A stretch of DNA of 64,000 bases, taken from assembly GCA_029194725.1 (NCBI GenBank), contig JARFXQ010000010.1:1-64000 (forward strand), given 5' to 3'. This document shows positions 44,401 through 53,586 of this stretch, one piece after another. How positions within the stretch are numbered: position 1 is the first letter of the stretch; the number at the start of each line of letters is the position of its first letter. A model generated the notes under the pieces. That model saw only the letters and a program-made list of their open reading frames with translations. It did not search any database and was not told where the DNA came from. Source of the DNA: Nitrospira sp. (GTDB lineage Bacteria > Nitrospirota > Nitrospiria > Nitrospirales > Nitrospiraceae). A program made the position numbers and the translations under genes.

Positions 44401-45809
44401 CCTCGCTGCGTCGCAATGCCATCTGCCGACATCTGTACGATTCGGTCAAACGTGCCTCGATCCAGCTCGCGATAGGGGCCAGCTCGGCGGACCAACGCAA
44501 ACAGCTCCTCTTCTGTCCAGGCTTGCGTCGCTGCGGCAGCGACGATTTGTTGCGCCAGAATATCAAGTGGCGCCGTCGGGACCGCGATACGATCCAGCAT
44601 CCCGTTCTTGATCGCACGAATCAGTGCGGCGCACTCGAGCAGTTCATCTCTGGTCGTGGCAAACAGCCGGCCTTTCGGTATGGCCTTGATCCAATGACCG
44701 GCGCGACCGATTCTCTGCAAACAGGTTGCGATCACGCGCGGCGATCCGAGCTGGCAGACAAGATCGACTGTCCCGACGTCTATCCCGAGTTCAAGCGAAG
44801 CCGTCGCCACGACCACCCGAGTCTTGCCGGACTTCAATCGCTCCTCCGCCGACAACCGAATCTGCCGTGACAGGCTGCCATGGTGGGCTGCCACTGCGTC
44901 AGGTCCGAGATCCGAGAGTCGTGCTTCAAGATGGTGAGAGACCCGTTCGGCTAAACGGCGGGTGTTGACGAAGACCAACGTTGTACGATGTTGCCGTACA
45001 AACTCAGCCACACGGTCGTAGATGTCGGCCCAGATGGCATTGGTTGCGACGGCGCTCAATTCATCCTTCGGCACTTCAACCGCAAGGTCCATGTGCCGTT
45101 TGTGACCCACATCGATGATCATCGGTGTCGGACGGTCACCGACCAGGAACTGCGCGATCGTCTCGATCGGCCGCTGCGTGGCTGAGAGGCCGATCCGCTG
45201 TGGTTTCGCCAAGGTCAGTGCTTCCAGCCGTTCTAACGAAAGCGCCACATGGGCTCCACGCTTGTTCGGCGCCAACGCATGAATTTCATCGACGATCACG
45301 GTGCGCACGGTCTGTAACAAACGCCTGCTTTTGTCAGCCGTGAGCAGGATGAAGAGCGACTCCGGTGTGGTGACGAGGATGTGTGGTGGCCGCTTGAGCA
45401 TCTGCTGCCGGTCCACCATCGGCGTATCTCCGGTGCGAACAAGCACGCGCAGCTCCGGCATCAGCAACCCAGTCTGTAACGCGAGCTGACTGATCTCGGT
45501 CAGCGGCTTCCGGAGATTCTTCTGGATGTCGTTGCTTAACGCTTTGAGCGGTGAAACATACAGGATCTGCGTGTGGTCATCGAGTTCACGATTGAGCGCC
45601 TGATTAAAAAGCTGATCAATGCAGGAGAGAAAAGCGGCAAGGGTCTTGCCCGAGCCGGTCGGTGCTGCGATCAACGCATCCGCTCCGGACTGAATCGCGG
45701 GCCATGCCTGGCTTTGAACGTCGGTCGGCTGACCGACGTAGGAAGAAAACCATTCGGAGATCGTGGGGTGAAAGCGTGCGAGCGGCATCGGCGGCATCTT
45801 ACCATGCAT
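41472..45809 (-). CDS. lhr: Lhr-family large DEAD/H-box helicase
   Basis: A 1445-aa superfamily 2 helicase. Seen are Q-motif-like FHPTISEWFSS, Walker A APTGSGKT near residue 51, VDEIHALAPNKRGAH (DEVH-type box), LSATQRPIE, and motif VI QRIGRAGHW. These form the Lhr core, followed by the winged-helix/beta-barrel region (IAVPTAPLDILAQQIVAAA) and a long C-terminal part ending near VMGRHRESGLSS. Lhr translocates on single-stranded DNA and unwinds RNA:DNA hybrids in repair. The start could be 45809 or the Met at 45788; neither has a strong ribosome-binding site. Confidence 0.93.
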   Translation of the reverse strand: MHGKMPPMPLARFHPTISEWFSSYVGQPTDVQSQAWPAIQSGADALIAAPTGSGKTLAAFLSCIDQLFNQALNRELDDHTQILYVSPLKALSNDIQKNLRKPLTEISQLALQTGLLMPELRVLVRTGDTPMVDRQQMLKRPPHILVTTPESLFILLTADKSRRLLQTVRTVIVDEIHALAPNKRGAHVALSLERLEALTLAKPQRIGLSATQRPIETIAQFLVGDRPTPMIIDVGHKRHMDLAVEVPKDELSAVATNAIWADIYDRVAEFVRQHRTTLVFVNTRRLAERVSHHLEARLSDLGPDAVAAHHGSLSRQIRLSAEERLKSGKTRVVVATASLELGIDVGTVDLVCQLGSPRVIATCLQRIGRAGHWIKAIPKGRLFATTRDELLECAALIRAIKNGMLDRIAVPTAPLDILAQQIVAAAATQAWTEEELFALVRRAGPYRELDRGTFDRIVQMSADGIATQRGRGLAYLYRDRINHRVKGRRGARLAAITSGGAIPDTANYAVVAEPDGTIVGSVDEDFAVESLAGDIMLLGNTSWRIKSVEMGKVRVEDAHGAPPNIPFWRGEAPSRTAELSAEVASLRQAIVEQADSPLSATQWLKQDCGLDQRGAQQAVEYVLIGKAVLGTVPTQETIVAERFFDESGGMQLVIHAPFGGRINRAWGLALRKRFCVTFDFELQAAATDNGLVISLGEKHSFPLESVFGYLHSNRVREVLVQAVLLAPMFATRWRWNASRALALLRFANGKKVPPQIQRMKAEDLLAAVFPDAIACQENLTGERAMRKIPDHPLIQETLRDCLTEAMDLEGLTNVLRQIESGAIRCVAIDTPAPSVFSHEILNANPYAFLDDAPLEERRARAVEMRRTLPPEMVGQIGTLDPLAIAEVARESWPVVRDADELHDALLTLVWVPESETTQWTTYLPPLVESGRAVQFISGPSSFVPHSTKGWVATENRERLEQMITAGVDQTLDAIVLGWMESIGPTTTSELAVRLQLPVDGINAAMARLEAQGQVLRGRFRSTSALSTQHSALSDEARASPEWCHRRLLARIHRLTIGILRKEVEPVTASEFMRFLMQWQHVVPGSRQHGEVGLQQVIGQLAGFEAAAAAWESQLLRVRMAKYESELLDRLCLSGAVSWGRLSPHPKLAQGRESDQQRIIPTSVAPISLFPREDGEWLINAFLGEACRPDTNGQLSTVAQDLRRALQQHGASFFADLVKFTNHLAAEVENGLWELVAAGLVTADGFDNLRALMDPHRRRAEGRERARRPRHSSGRWSLLRPLSKSVEQAMSSLNSPQHSTIHATENVAHQLLRRYGVVFRDVVARESLVQSWRDLLVQYRRMEMAGEVRGGRFVSGFTGEQFALPEAVESLRAMRKKETSPGAGHEIRLSATDPLNLVGVILPGPRIPSVPTNFLVFKDGALVRTVMGRHRESGLSSVEQIGNLAL

Positions 45810-45910
45810 GACAGGCTTCCGGGTGTCGGTCAGCCAGTTGTCATCTGCGCTGGCCCTCCTGCTGGTTACCTATTTCCCGACCCAAGCAATTATGGCATCA
45901 TACGAAACCC

Positions 45911-46636
45911 ATGCATCTCTCCATCATCATTCCGGCCTTCAACGAAGCTCGTTTGATCGGGCCATGTCTGCAATCTGTCACCGCAGCAGTCGCCGCAAAC
46001 TCCACAGTTGGTTTCACCGCGGATGTCACCGTGGTGGATAACAACTCCACCGACAACACCGCCGAACTGGCAAGACAGGCCGGCGCTCGGATCGTCTTTG
46101 AACCGATCAATCAAATCGGTAAGGCGCGCAACGCCGGTGCTGCTCATGCCGCCGGCGATTGGTTGTTGTTTCTGGATGCAGACAGTCTGCTTAGCCCTGA
46201 GTTGCTGGCGGATATTCTACGAGTGATCGAGTCGGGGAAGTACGTGGGGTGCGGCAGCACGTTGCGGATGGATGGGCTGCCCTGGTGGGCCAACTTGACG
46301 TTGAAGCTCTGGACCGCCACCTCGGTTCGTTTTCGCTGGGCCGCCGGGGCGCTGATCGTTTGCCGTCGCGATGCATTTCAGGAAGTCGACGGGTTCGACA
46401 AAAGCGTCTACGCATCAGAAGAAATCACCCTCAGCAAACAGCTCCAACAATGGGGGCGGCAGCACGACCTTCAATTCACCATCTTGACCAGACATCCATT
46501 GGAGACGTCGTCGCGCAAGGTTTCGCTCTACTCAGGCCGAGAGATTGCCGGTCAACTCTTCCGTGTGCTGCTGTTTCCAAGAAGGACCCTGCGTGACAAG
46601 AAACAGTTATCAGTTTGGTATGATGGCCGGCGATGA
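45911..46636 (+). CDS. GT2-family glycosyltransferase
   Basis: A 241-aa GT-A fold enzyme with HLSIIIPAFNEARLI, the nucleotide-binding VVDNNSTDNTAELA, and the DxD-like FLDADSLLSPELL. It ends in RRTLRDKKQLSVWYDGR without a membrane helix. It resembles TagA-like/glycosyl transferases that modify lipids or polysaccharides; acceptor and sugar are unknown. It is divergent from lhr, with about 100 bp between the starts. Confidence 0.88.
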   Translation: MHLSIIIPAFNEARLIGPCLQSVTAAVAANSTVGFTADVTVVDNNSTDNTAELARQAGARIVFEPINQIGKARNAGAAHAAGDWLLFLDADSLLSPELLADILRVIESGKYVGCGSTLRMDGLPWWANLTLKLWTATSVRFRWAAGALIVCRRDAFQEVDGFDKSVYASEEITLSKQLQQWGRQHDLQFTILTRHPLETSSRKVSLYSGREIAGQLFRVLLFPRRTLRDKKQLSVWYDGRR

Positions 46637-46780
46637 GAAGAGCCTATTGCTTCGGCAGCTATCTCACGAGCGTTGTGAGGAAGAACCACCCCGCCGGTAA
46701 GCCTTCGATGCTCTCCTTCGGCGGTTCCGGCACCTTCGCCTCACTACTCTTCCTTGGCCTCTGCTGAAGTTCTCTACATA

Positions 46781-47104
46781 TCATCGATGGACGTTCCTTT
46801 CCTGTTTGTGTGTCATGACGTGGCGGTGACGACTTCGGCACCGCCGCCGACCACAGGCTGGGCAAGTAGCTGGTTCAAACACATCAAGGGAAATGCCGGT
46901 CGCCGGTCGATCCAGCGAAGTATATTGACGATACCTAGTCAGGCAAGACGGGCAGTAGGTCTGGGATACTTGAAAGTCCTCCGCACAGAGGCCGTGTCTC
47001 GTCAGATAAAGATGCGGCTCATACCACAAACCGGCTCCACCCTCGGGACCCAAGTCACCTCGGATTTTCTGGCAGGAACAACAAACCGCCACCATCGATT
47101 TCAT
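46781..47104 (-). CDS. Cys-rich small protein (putative zinc binding)
   Basis: A 107-aa protein with CCSCQKIRGDLG at the start and CPSCLTRY in the middle, then CPACGRRRC near the C terminus. The CxxCxKIR...CPxC pattern recalls zinc-binding modules found at the end of some sensor kinases. The basic His/Arg-rich tail could bind nucleic acid. No function is known. Confidence 0.55.
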   Translation of the reverse strand: MKSMVAVCCSCQKIRGDLGPEGGAGLWYEPHLYLTRHGLCAEDFQVSQTYCPSCLTRYRQYTSLDRPATGISLDVFEPATCPACGRRRCRSRHRHVMTHKQERNVHR

Positions 47105-47151
47105 GATTGCTCCTTCATGACGGTACGCATGGCCTGACTCCGGAAGACGGC

Positions 47152-47328
47152 TCAGCGATAGAGGTCGCGCTCGGTCGCCCTCCGTGCCCGATTCATCAGA
47201 ATCACCGAATCAATGAGCTCTCCGCACAGGATACAACGAAATGCCGGCCCTCCTTCCGTGACAAGCCCGCCCTCCTCGTCACGTAGGTCGCTGAAGCAGA
47301 GGAGCCCGTGACATCGTGAACAATTCAT
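47152..47328 (-). CDS. small zinc-ribbon protein
   Basis: A 58-aa product from the ATG at 47328, with GGAGG 5 nt upstream. Two CxxC knuckles (NCSRCHGLLCF and FRCILCGELID) form a zinc ribbon, followed by a basic helix (MNRARRATERDLY). A longer frame upstream exists but lacks start signals. It lies after the 84-aa gene and may be cotranscribed. Confidence 0.65.
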   Translation of the reverse strand: MNCSRCHGLLCFSDLRDEEGGLVTEGGPAFRCILCGELIDSVILMNRARRATERDLYR

Positions 47329-47368
47329 GCGCACCTCCGTCGTCTGGCGATTGACAATCGACATCCGT

Positions 47369-47623
47369 TCAACGCGGGACCCCCTCTCCCACTGCGGTCC
47401 GTCTCTCGCGAGACGGTTCGAGAATCGGACGGTCCGATACTTCATAGTCGAATTGAGCCCTGCGACGGAGCACCAGTGTCCCCTCTCGGCTGATCCGATC
47501 GACAACGGCAAACACCTCATTCCAAGAAAACTGAGGAAGTCGTTCGATCAAGGCGCGAAGCGCACAAGGCCCGTTCCGATATAGTTCCATTCGAATGGCC
47601 GTTTCTATCATCGCGGTTCGCAT
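47369..47623 (-). CDS. 84-aa conserved hypothetical, winged-helix-like
   Basis: The ATG at 47623 has GGAGG 8 nt upstream. The sequence ALRALIERLPQFSWNEVFAVVDRISREGTLVLRRR looks like a small winged helix (helix-turn-helix, then a beta hairpin), so DNA binding is possible. The C-terminal tail is Arg/Glu-rich. It precedes the zinc-ribbon gene by 40 bp. Confidence 0.6.
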   Translation of the reverse strand: MRTAMIETAIRMELYRNGPCALRALIERLPQFSWNEVFAVVDRISREGTLVLRRRAQFDYEVSDRPILEPSRERRTAVGEGVPR

Positions 47624-47997
47624 CACAGAGCCTCCTTGTGAGGTCGACAGCGCTGCGCCACAGACGACGGTGTCGCGCCCCTCACTCCCAATGACCTGGG
47701 GTAGACCCATGCATGGCCTATTGATCGATTTTACAAACCAGCCTCTCGCGTCGTGTTATAACGAGAACATCCGCCTCCCACAATCAATGCAATCACGATT
47801 GTTTTGTCGCATTCCTATATATGTCGTTGTCCTGATTTCGGCGACAGGACGACCGTCGCTGACTCGTCGAGCGGGCCGTTGCCTGACTCAAAGGGCAATG
47901 ACGGCTACTCACGCGTGGGAACACGGCACCCCAACTGCCTAGGGGTTGTGCAGCTCTGGCGCATCACGATTCTCATCAAGTTATTTTGAGATGGATT
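47624..47997. other. gene-free intergenic stretch
   Basis: About 370 bases between the winged-helix gene and the response regulator. No ORF with start signals and no RNA gene were recognised. Confidence 0.5.
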
Positions 47998-48687
47998 TTA
48001 GACAGGTGTGGAGCGGGACCGATGGGCGTGGAGCAGGAGCTTCTGACGATTGGGCACGCCGACCTTGTCGAAAATGCTCGTCATGTGATGCCGGACCGTA
48101 CTGTCACTAATCGATAATTTGTAGGCGATGTCTTTGTTCGAGAGACCCTGTTCCACCAAACGGATAATCTCGCGTTCTCGCTCGGTCAAGGCATCGGGCC
48201 AGGTTGGCGGCGATGAGGTGGGTTCCGCTCGCTTCGTAAAGGAAAGCTCGAGGTCCAGCTTCATCGCGCCCTCCCGTTCCTCGGAGCGCCGGGGCTTCAC
48301 GGTGGTATACAGCCCTTCAATCACAGCGAGCACGACTTCAGGCGGTTGAACCTTTAGGATGATGCCGTCGACCCCACAGGCAAACGCCTCGCGCGTGCGG
48401 GCCTGACCCTCCAGGCCGCACAACAACACGATCTTACTGGCCGGGGCGTACTCTCGAATCTCGTTGATGGTGCCAGCGGCGTCGCGCTCGGTCTCCAGAT
48501 CCAGGATGAACAGGTCGGGCCGGCTCTCGGCCTGAAGCAGTTCAGATACCCTGCCGGGGTAGCGGTGCACCACGATCGGGAGGGTCGAGCTGGTTTCGAG
48601 AATTTTCTGTAAGCCCAACCACACGAGCCACTGAGTACTAAGAATCGCAATCGTGAGGGTGGGCATCGCGGAGTTGGCAACGGACAT
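47998..48687 (-). CDS. NarL/FixJ-type response regulator with atypical receiver
   Basis: A 229-aa protein from the ATG at 48687 (AAGGAG upstream). A C-terminal LuxR helix-turn-helix is clear (LTEREREIIRLVEQGLSNKDIAYKL, then STVRHHM). The receiver domain has the phospho-acceptor-like Asp in LFILDLE and the conserved Lys (IILKVQPP), but the usual acidic pair after the first strand is replaced by serine and threonine (IAILSTQ). Phosphorylation may therefore be weak or absent. No kinase gene is adjacent. Confidence 0.82.
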   Translation of the reverse strand: MSVANSAMPTLTIAILSTQWLVWLGLQKILETSSTLPIVVHRYPGRVSELLQAESRPDLFILDLETERDAAGTINEIREYAPASKIVLLCGLEGQARTREAFACGVDGIILKVQPPEVVLAVIEGLYTTVKPRRSEEREGAMKLDLELSFTKRAEPTSSPPTWPDALTEREREIIRLVEQGLSNKDIAYKLSISDSTVRHHMTSIFDKVGVPNRQKLLLHAHRSRSTPV

Positions 48688-49107
48688 AACGTCTCCTTCA
48701 TTCTTACAATACCCGGTCTTGGAAAAGATTTTGAAGAGGTTCTTGCCAAATAGAGGTGCGGTCCATGGCACAAACGGGTTCCATTCGAATGGCCCATATA
48801 ACCGTTGTTTCCTCATCATGGATTGCATTTCTTAGGGCAAGGCTGTCGAACTAAAACCGAAGGTGGGACGCGCTCAACTATCTGCAACTGGTTGTGTGGT
48901 TATACATCTGCTCTGCTTTGACATCACGAATTCGACGCTCGCATCGCAAGAGGTTTTAGCGAGCGGGGCAGGACCACGCAATCGATGGAAGGACGATTGT
49001 TTCGTAGTAGAACGTTCCTAGCCCTTGTCCTGGTTTCAACGATAGGATGGTTACATAGCCTTATACGGATGTAGGGCAACAGGTGTGACGAGATTTCTGG
49101 CCTGTGG

Positions 49108-49737
49108 CTATGTGATCCCCTGTTCAACCGCGTAACGCATCAGTTCGGCGTTGTTCTTGAGTTGGAGTTTCTCGAGAATGCGGGAGCGGTAGGTACTCAC
49201 AGTGCTCACTCCGAGATGCATGGTCTCCGCGATTTCAGAGACGGTTTTCCCCGACGCGAGAAAACGCATAACCTCGAATTCGCGATCGGATAGCTGGTTG
49301 TGCAGCACGCTTTCGGAGCCTGGGCGCAGGCGATGTGCGAGTTTTTCCCCGAGTGAAGCACCCACATACTGCCCGCCCGAAGTGACCTTCTTCACGGCAC
49401 TGATGAGTTCCTCCGGGGCGCTGGCCTTCATCAAATAGGCATCCGCTCCCGCTTTGAACATGCGAACCGCGTATTGATCTTCCGGATGCAGGCTGAGCAC
49501 GATGACGGGAAGATCAGGGCGCTCCGCCTTCAGCCGCTTGAGGGCCTCGGTGCCGGTGGTGCCGGGCATGGAGATATCCAGGATGACGACATCCCACTTC
49601 CTACATCTGACCAGTTCCAACAGCTCGTGGGCGTTGCCGCATTCTCCGACCATGACGGAATCCAACCCATCGGCCAACAGATCCTTCACTCCGCGTCGGA
49701 AGAGCGGAAAGTCGTCGGCAATCAAAATTCTGAGCAT
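49108..49737 (-). CDS. NarL/FixJ-type response regulator
   Basis: A 209-aa regulator with a complete receiver: ILIADDFPLFRRG acidic pair, phospho-acceptor Asp in VVILDISMPG, and Lys in YLMKASAPEEL. The LuxR-type DNA-binding domain has LSDREFEVMRFLASGKTVSEIA and STVSTYRSRILEKL. It likely answers a hybrid or orphan histidine kinase elsewhere. The 279 bp to the next regulator downstream show no gene. Confidence 0.92.
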   Translation of the reverse strand: MLRILIADDFPLFRRGVKDLLADGLDSVMVGECGNAHELLELVRCRKWDVVILDISMPGTTGTEALKRLKAERPDLPVIVLSLHPEDQYAVRMFKAGADAYLMKASAPEELISAVKKVTSGGQYVGASLGEKLAHRLRPGSESVLHNQLSDREFEVMRFLASGKTVSEIAETMHLGVSTVSTYRSRILEKLQLKNNAELMRYAVEQGIT

Positions 49738-50278
49738 GGGCTTCGACGAAACAGTTTCAGTTCTCAGCGATCAGTTATCCGCTCGGCCGGTTGCCTTCCT
49801 CCCAATGAGGGTGAAGCGGCGCGAAGGGGGGACGCTTGCGTCGCCGCCCTTTGGCGACCACAGTAAATGCAACGGCACCGTTGTTCACTTTTCGGGATAG
49901 CCTGTAATGATGTGGAACCTGGTTCTTCAAACTGACAATGCCCTGACTGCCCTGTCCCTTCACGTAAGGTGATGAGTTCCATTGATGTCATTCGATCGAG
50001 GGTACGGTCGCAAAACAGCTTGAAAAGCTCGATCTCGATCACAATAATTAGACGGCCGGATCAATGACAGCTGGGAGGTTTCCTAGGGCAGTTGTTGCGG
50101 ATCATACTGAATTCCTCGACCGACATTTTGATGGACTGGTCGCGCAAGGTATCGGTTTTGCTTTCTTTGAGAACAGGGCGTCAACGCCTACGCCGTCGAT
50201 GTAATCTTTTCCACTAAAGAGCCACGCCCGACATGTTTTTGGTCTGCCCCTTTCCTGCATGCTGCGAGGTGGAAGAAC
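49738..50278. other. gene-poor intergenic stretch
   Basis: About 540 bases. A 92-codon frame exists at 49764-50042 on the minus strand (CIYCGRQRAATQ inside), but it has no ribosome-binding site and no family likeness, so I do not call it. No RNA gene or repeat seen. Confidence 0.45.
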
Positions 50279-50830
50279 TCAGTGGATGGCGGATCCTGTG
50301 GAAGCCTGAGAGGAACCGAGGAAGAAAAAGTACCCGCCGTTGTACCACATATGCATCAAAATCGAGGGGACCGTGGAATCGAAGCGATCACGAAGATAGC
50401 CAAAGACCAGTGAGGGGAAGAACACCAGGACCGCCCAGATCGGGCTATGGCTCCAGAGGTGAAAGACTGTGAATAATAGAGAGACCGAAATGTTGGCACC
50501 ACTCAAACCACATACCCAGGGCCGTACCCAGCCACGCTCAATGAGTTCGCCCTGCAGCAAACCTCTAAACAGCAGCTCTTCCCAGAAAGGGTACCAGATG
50601 ACGACTGAGACAAAACCCCACGACCATATCTGGACAAGAGACATCGAATGAACGGGAATGGCCCAGGCTATAACGGCCCATGTCAACGGAGCAACCCCAG
50701 CACAAAGGAGAACTGTTGCATCTCCAAATAATGCTGAGGGCCAGCGGAGCCCTAGGCGACCAAGTGTCTGATACCAATTGGCTCTCGACACAGTTGTCTC
50801 CAGAACAACAGGACGACCCATAAGACTCAT
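50279..50830 (-). CDS. CPBP-family intramembrane glutamic protease
   Basis: A 183-aa polytopic protein with the CPBP (Abi/Rce1-like) active-site motifs: EELLFRG (Glu-Glu-x3-Arg) near residue 84, FTVFHLWSH, and MHMWYNGGYF near the end. These lie in membrane helices. Relatives process prenylated or sorting-signal-bearing proteins, or act in immunity to bacteriocins. No clear substrate with a C-terminal sorting signal was found in the window. Confidence 0.85.
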   Translation of the reverse strand: MSLMGRPVVLETTVSRANWYQTLGRLGLRWPSALFGDATVLLCAGVAPLTWAVIAWAIPVHSMSLVQIWSWGFVSVVIWYPFWEELLFRGLLQGELIERGWVRPWVCGLSGANISVSLLFTVFHLWSHSPIWAVLVFFPSLVFGYLRDRFDSTVPSILMHMWYNGGYFFFLGSSQASTGSAIH

Positions 50831-51018
50831 TATGAGGAATCTATTCTGGTTAATGTACGTCAGCCTTATTCACGTGCCGCTTTGTTCTCATACAAAGAAG
50901 AGTGGAAATTGGCCGACCGGGTCGTCACGAAGTCGGGATTTGGTAATTCGATGTAGATATGCCCAGAATGTCCACCGTGAGGTCTGCTTCTCAATGATCA
51001 AGGCTGCATTGAGTGATG

Positions 51019-52332
51019 TCAGTCCAGCAGAGCTTCTAAGGATGCATAGTCGATCGAGGCTTTCACTCTTTCCAACCAAGCTTTGCGCGCCACATATTCA
51101 GGTCGCTGGGAAACATCTTCGTCGGTCAACGCCGATACCGATACAGCAATCACCTGGATCTTCGCCGGCTGATTTCGGTTTGGAAAGGTCGGATCCATTT
51201 TATAGGCAAGGGCCTGCTCTACCGAGCCCGGCTTGAGGTTGGTCAATTCATAAACACCACGCAATGTTTCTCCCTCCAATGCGGCACGCTCTAGATGTTC
51301 CTTGCGGATTTGGTCGACACCCTGCAATAAGTCTCTGGCCTGCATACGCAGCCGACGCTCTTCCGCTTCATTGACGCTCGCAGCTGCCTCTCTCTCCAGC
51401 CCACGACTGTGCTCCCGTATATCACCCACTCTCCCCTGTTCATCCACACTGAGCTCTCGCAGTTCATCGACCTGAGCCTCCATTGCCTTGCGGGCGGAGC
51501 CATCGGTATCGGCCCACACCGCCGGCATGGCAAGTTGCTGAGCCGTAAACGACGCCCGGTAAGCACGGTATTCGTTGAGCAGCTTCGCGAGATGTGCCTC
51601 CCGTACTGCATCCTTGGCCTTCGCCGCCTGAATGTCTACAGTAAGTCGCCTCATGTTCTCCACATACTGGTCGGCGCCGGCTGGATCGGTCTTTCTCCGC
51701 AATGCCGCTGTCTGGTCGATCATGGCCTGATCGGGAGCTTTGCGCGAAGCCTTGGCGTTGCGCCAATCAGCCAAGGCCCTTTCACGGGCAGCACCCACGC
51801 GATCGAGCCGATCACTGAGCGTTTGAGGAATCCATGGCAGCCGATCATTCTTCGAGATCACAACCCACCCGTTGTACTCGGAATAACCACCCATCGTGCC
51901 GGTTCGCTTCGGAAATTCGTCCTGGCCCATGAACATGTCCTTGGAGAGGTGGTTGAAAAAGATGCTGATCCTTCCGATCGATCCGGACAGGCGGTCTGCC
52001 TCGGGAGCAATCCCGCATTCTCCTTTCCAAATCCCGATGCCCACCGACGTCTGTTCCGGATAGGCGCGTACGATCAACCGCGAGTTTATTGGTTCATGCC
52101 GGTTGGTAACCATCGTGGTCCGCATGCGGACAGGGACCGGTGGATCCAGGAATTCCTGTGACTGTTTGAGAATGGTTTCGGCTGCTCTCATGGCCTTCAG
52201 GTGACGCGCCCGTCGATTATCGGTTACGGATCCCTCGTTCTGACGCGGCGCCCAACACTGAACCTGCGCGTGAACCACGGTTGTTGCGCCGATTGTCGTC
52301 AGCAGGACTACAAGGAGAAAATGGAAAACCAT
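51019..52332 (-). CDS. secreted coiled-coil protein, unknown function
   Basis: From the ATG at 52332 the product is 437 aa with a signal peptide (LLVVLLTTIGATTVVHA). The N-terminal 170 residues are globular, with single cysteines in QVQCWAP and KGECGIAP. Residues about 170-370 are charged and helical (repeated Arg/Ala/Glu stretches such as RQKTDPAGADQYVENMRR-type sequence), predicting a coiled coil. No domain is recognised. A longer frame to 52509 lacks a signal peptide at its start. Confidence 0.65.
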   Translation of the reverse strand: MVFHFLLVVLLTTIGATTVVHAQVQCWAPRQNEGSVTDNRRARHLKAMRAAETILKQSQEFLDPPVPVRMRTTMVTNRHEPINSRLIVRAYPEQTSVGIGIWKGECGIAPEADRLSGSIGRISIFFNHLSKDMFMGQDEFPKRTGTMGGYSEYNGWVVISKNDRLPWIPQTLSDRLDRVGAARERALADWRNAKASRKAPDQAMIDQTAALRRKTDPAGADQYVENMRRLTVDIQAAKAKDAVREAHLAKLLNEYRAYRASFTAQQLAMPAVWADTDGSARKAMEAQVDELRELSVDEQGRVGDIREHSRGLEREAAASVNEAEERRLRMQARDLLQGVDQIRKEHLERAALEGETLRGVYELTNLKPGSVEQALAYKMDPTFPNRNQPAKIQVIAVSVSALTDEDVSQRPEYVARKAWLERVKASIDYASLEALLD

Positions 52333-52621
52333 GAGGTGAATGAGGAGCGAAAGTGATGTCGGAGCGGACTGTCCTTCAGAATTCGACACTGTGCTTACTC
52401 GGCGTTTGGAGCAATTAACGAGAACCCCGCAGACTGTCGAGTCTAGCACCAGATGGGAAAACGAGGCAATGTGACTGAGTGCGATCAGAGCATGCGCCTG
52501 TGCTCCCATTCAAGAGACCGGCGCGGGAGCGCCATAGCCGGTGGTTCATAGCGAAGTATCAGAACGCTTCAGCTTGAAAGTGCCGACGTGCTAAAATGCG
52601 TCTCGTGATGAGCGCACATTC

Positions 52622-52858
52622 ATGCCGACGGCTCTGAGAGTTGGTCCCTACCGGCTCTTCTTTTACGCGGGCGATAGACATGAACCGCCTCACATACACA
52701 TTGAACGGGAAGACAAGGTGTCGAAGTTTTGGCTTGATCCAATCCGATTGCAAGAAAGCGGCGGATTTTCACGCCTGGAAATCGGCCGCATTCATAAACT
52801 CGTAGCCGAGCATCGCGACAGCCTTCGGGAGGCATGGGATGAATACTTCGACGATTGA
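52622..52858 (+). CDS. DUF4160 protein
   Basis: A 78-aa protein with the family signature LFFYAGDRHEPPHIHIERED, followed by FWLDPIRLQESGGFS. DUF4160 genes usually sit next to DUF2442 genes, as here, and the pair is often listed among toxin-antitoxin-like loci without a proven mechanism. It overlaps the next gene by 20 nt. Confidence 0.88.
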   Translation: MPTALRVGPYRLFFYAGDRHEPPHIHIEREDKVSKFWLDPIRLQESGGFSRLEIGRIHKLVAEHRDSLREAWDEYFDD

Positions 52859-53183
52859 GATCTCGCTGCCAGTGGCAGAATCAGTCACAGTGACCGAAGA
52901 CACGCTGACCATTGAATTGAGCGACGGAAGGAGCTTGTCCGTCCCGCTGGCCTGGTTCCCTCGATTGGTCCACGCCACGTCAGTAGAACGCAAGAGTTGG
53001 CGATTGATCGGCCGAGGTCATGGTATTCATTGGAACAAGCTCGACGAGGACATCAGCATCAAAGGGCTTCTGGCCGGCAAACCATCTGGGGAAAGTCATG
53101 CCTCGTTCAAGAAATGGCTGTCTGCTCGCAAGTCGAGCGGAGCACGAGGTTCTGCTCGACGGGCCAGGAATGGTCGCCACTAA
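52839..53183 (+). CDS. DUF2442 protein
   Basis: A 114-aa protein. TLTIELSDGRSLSVPLAWFPRL and the end of the core, GHGIHWNKLDEDISIKGLLAG, are diagnostic of DUF2442. A basic C-terminal tail (SARKSSGARGSARRARNGR) could bind nucleic acid. It is the second gene of the DUF4160/DUF2442 pair. Confidence 0.88.
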   Translation: MNTSTIEISLPVAESVTVTEDTLTIELSDGRSLSVPLAWFPRLVHATSVERKSWRLIGRGHGIHWNKLDEDISIKGLLAGKPSGESHASFKKWLSARKSSGARGSARRARNGRH

Positions 53184-53586
53184 CTACCCGCACCAACTTT
53201 TTCTTCCCCGCTTGCCATCATTTTTCACTCAGATATGCGAGGATTTTCTTCGCCTTGTGATGTTATCTAGAGAGTATGAGGAAGGCAGGCTCGCGCTGCT
53301 CCGGTAGGGAGTAACACCGTATGGCTTCGTCGCCGCTCGGCTGTGCAACTTGTTCCGTCCGGGACTTCGTCCGAACGGAACGGCGAACAGTGCTCGCCGT
53401 CGTCTTCGACGACCGCGCCTACGAGGCCATGCATCCCGTGCGAGTCGCATAGCAAGCCTGCCATCCTTACCTCGACGAATGGAGAATGAATGAGCAAGTT
53501 TGGGAAAGCATGTTGGAGACGGGCCCCTACCTGTCAAGAAAGAAGGGGTGTCGACCGAAACGGCCCTAGAAAGTAGAATGGTCTGC
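53184..53586. other. gene-free stretch with degraded sequence
   Basis: About 400 bases. Short frames only; none has a plausible start. It separates the DUF pair from the frameshifted SEC-C gene. Confidence 0.45.

Noticed and set aside
49764..50042. 92-codon Cys-containing frame
   Set aside because: No ribosome-binding site, no domain likeness, overlaps low-information sequence.
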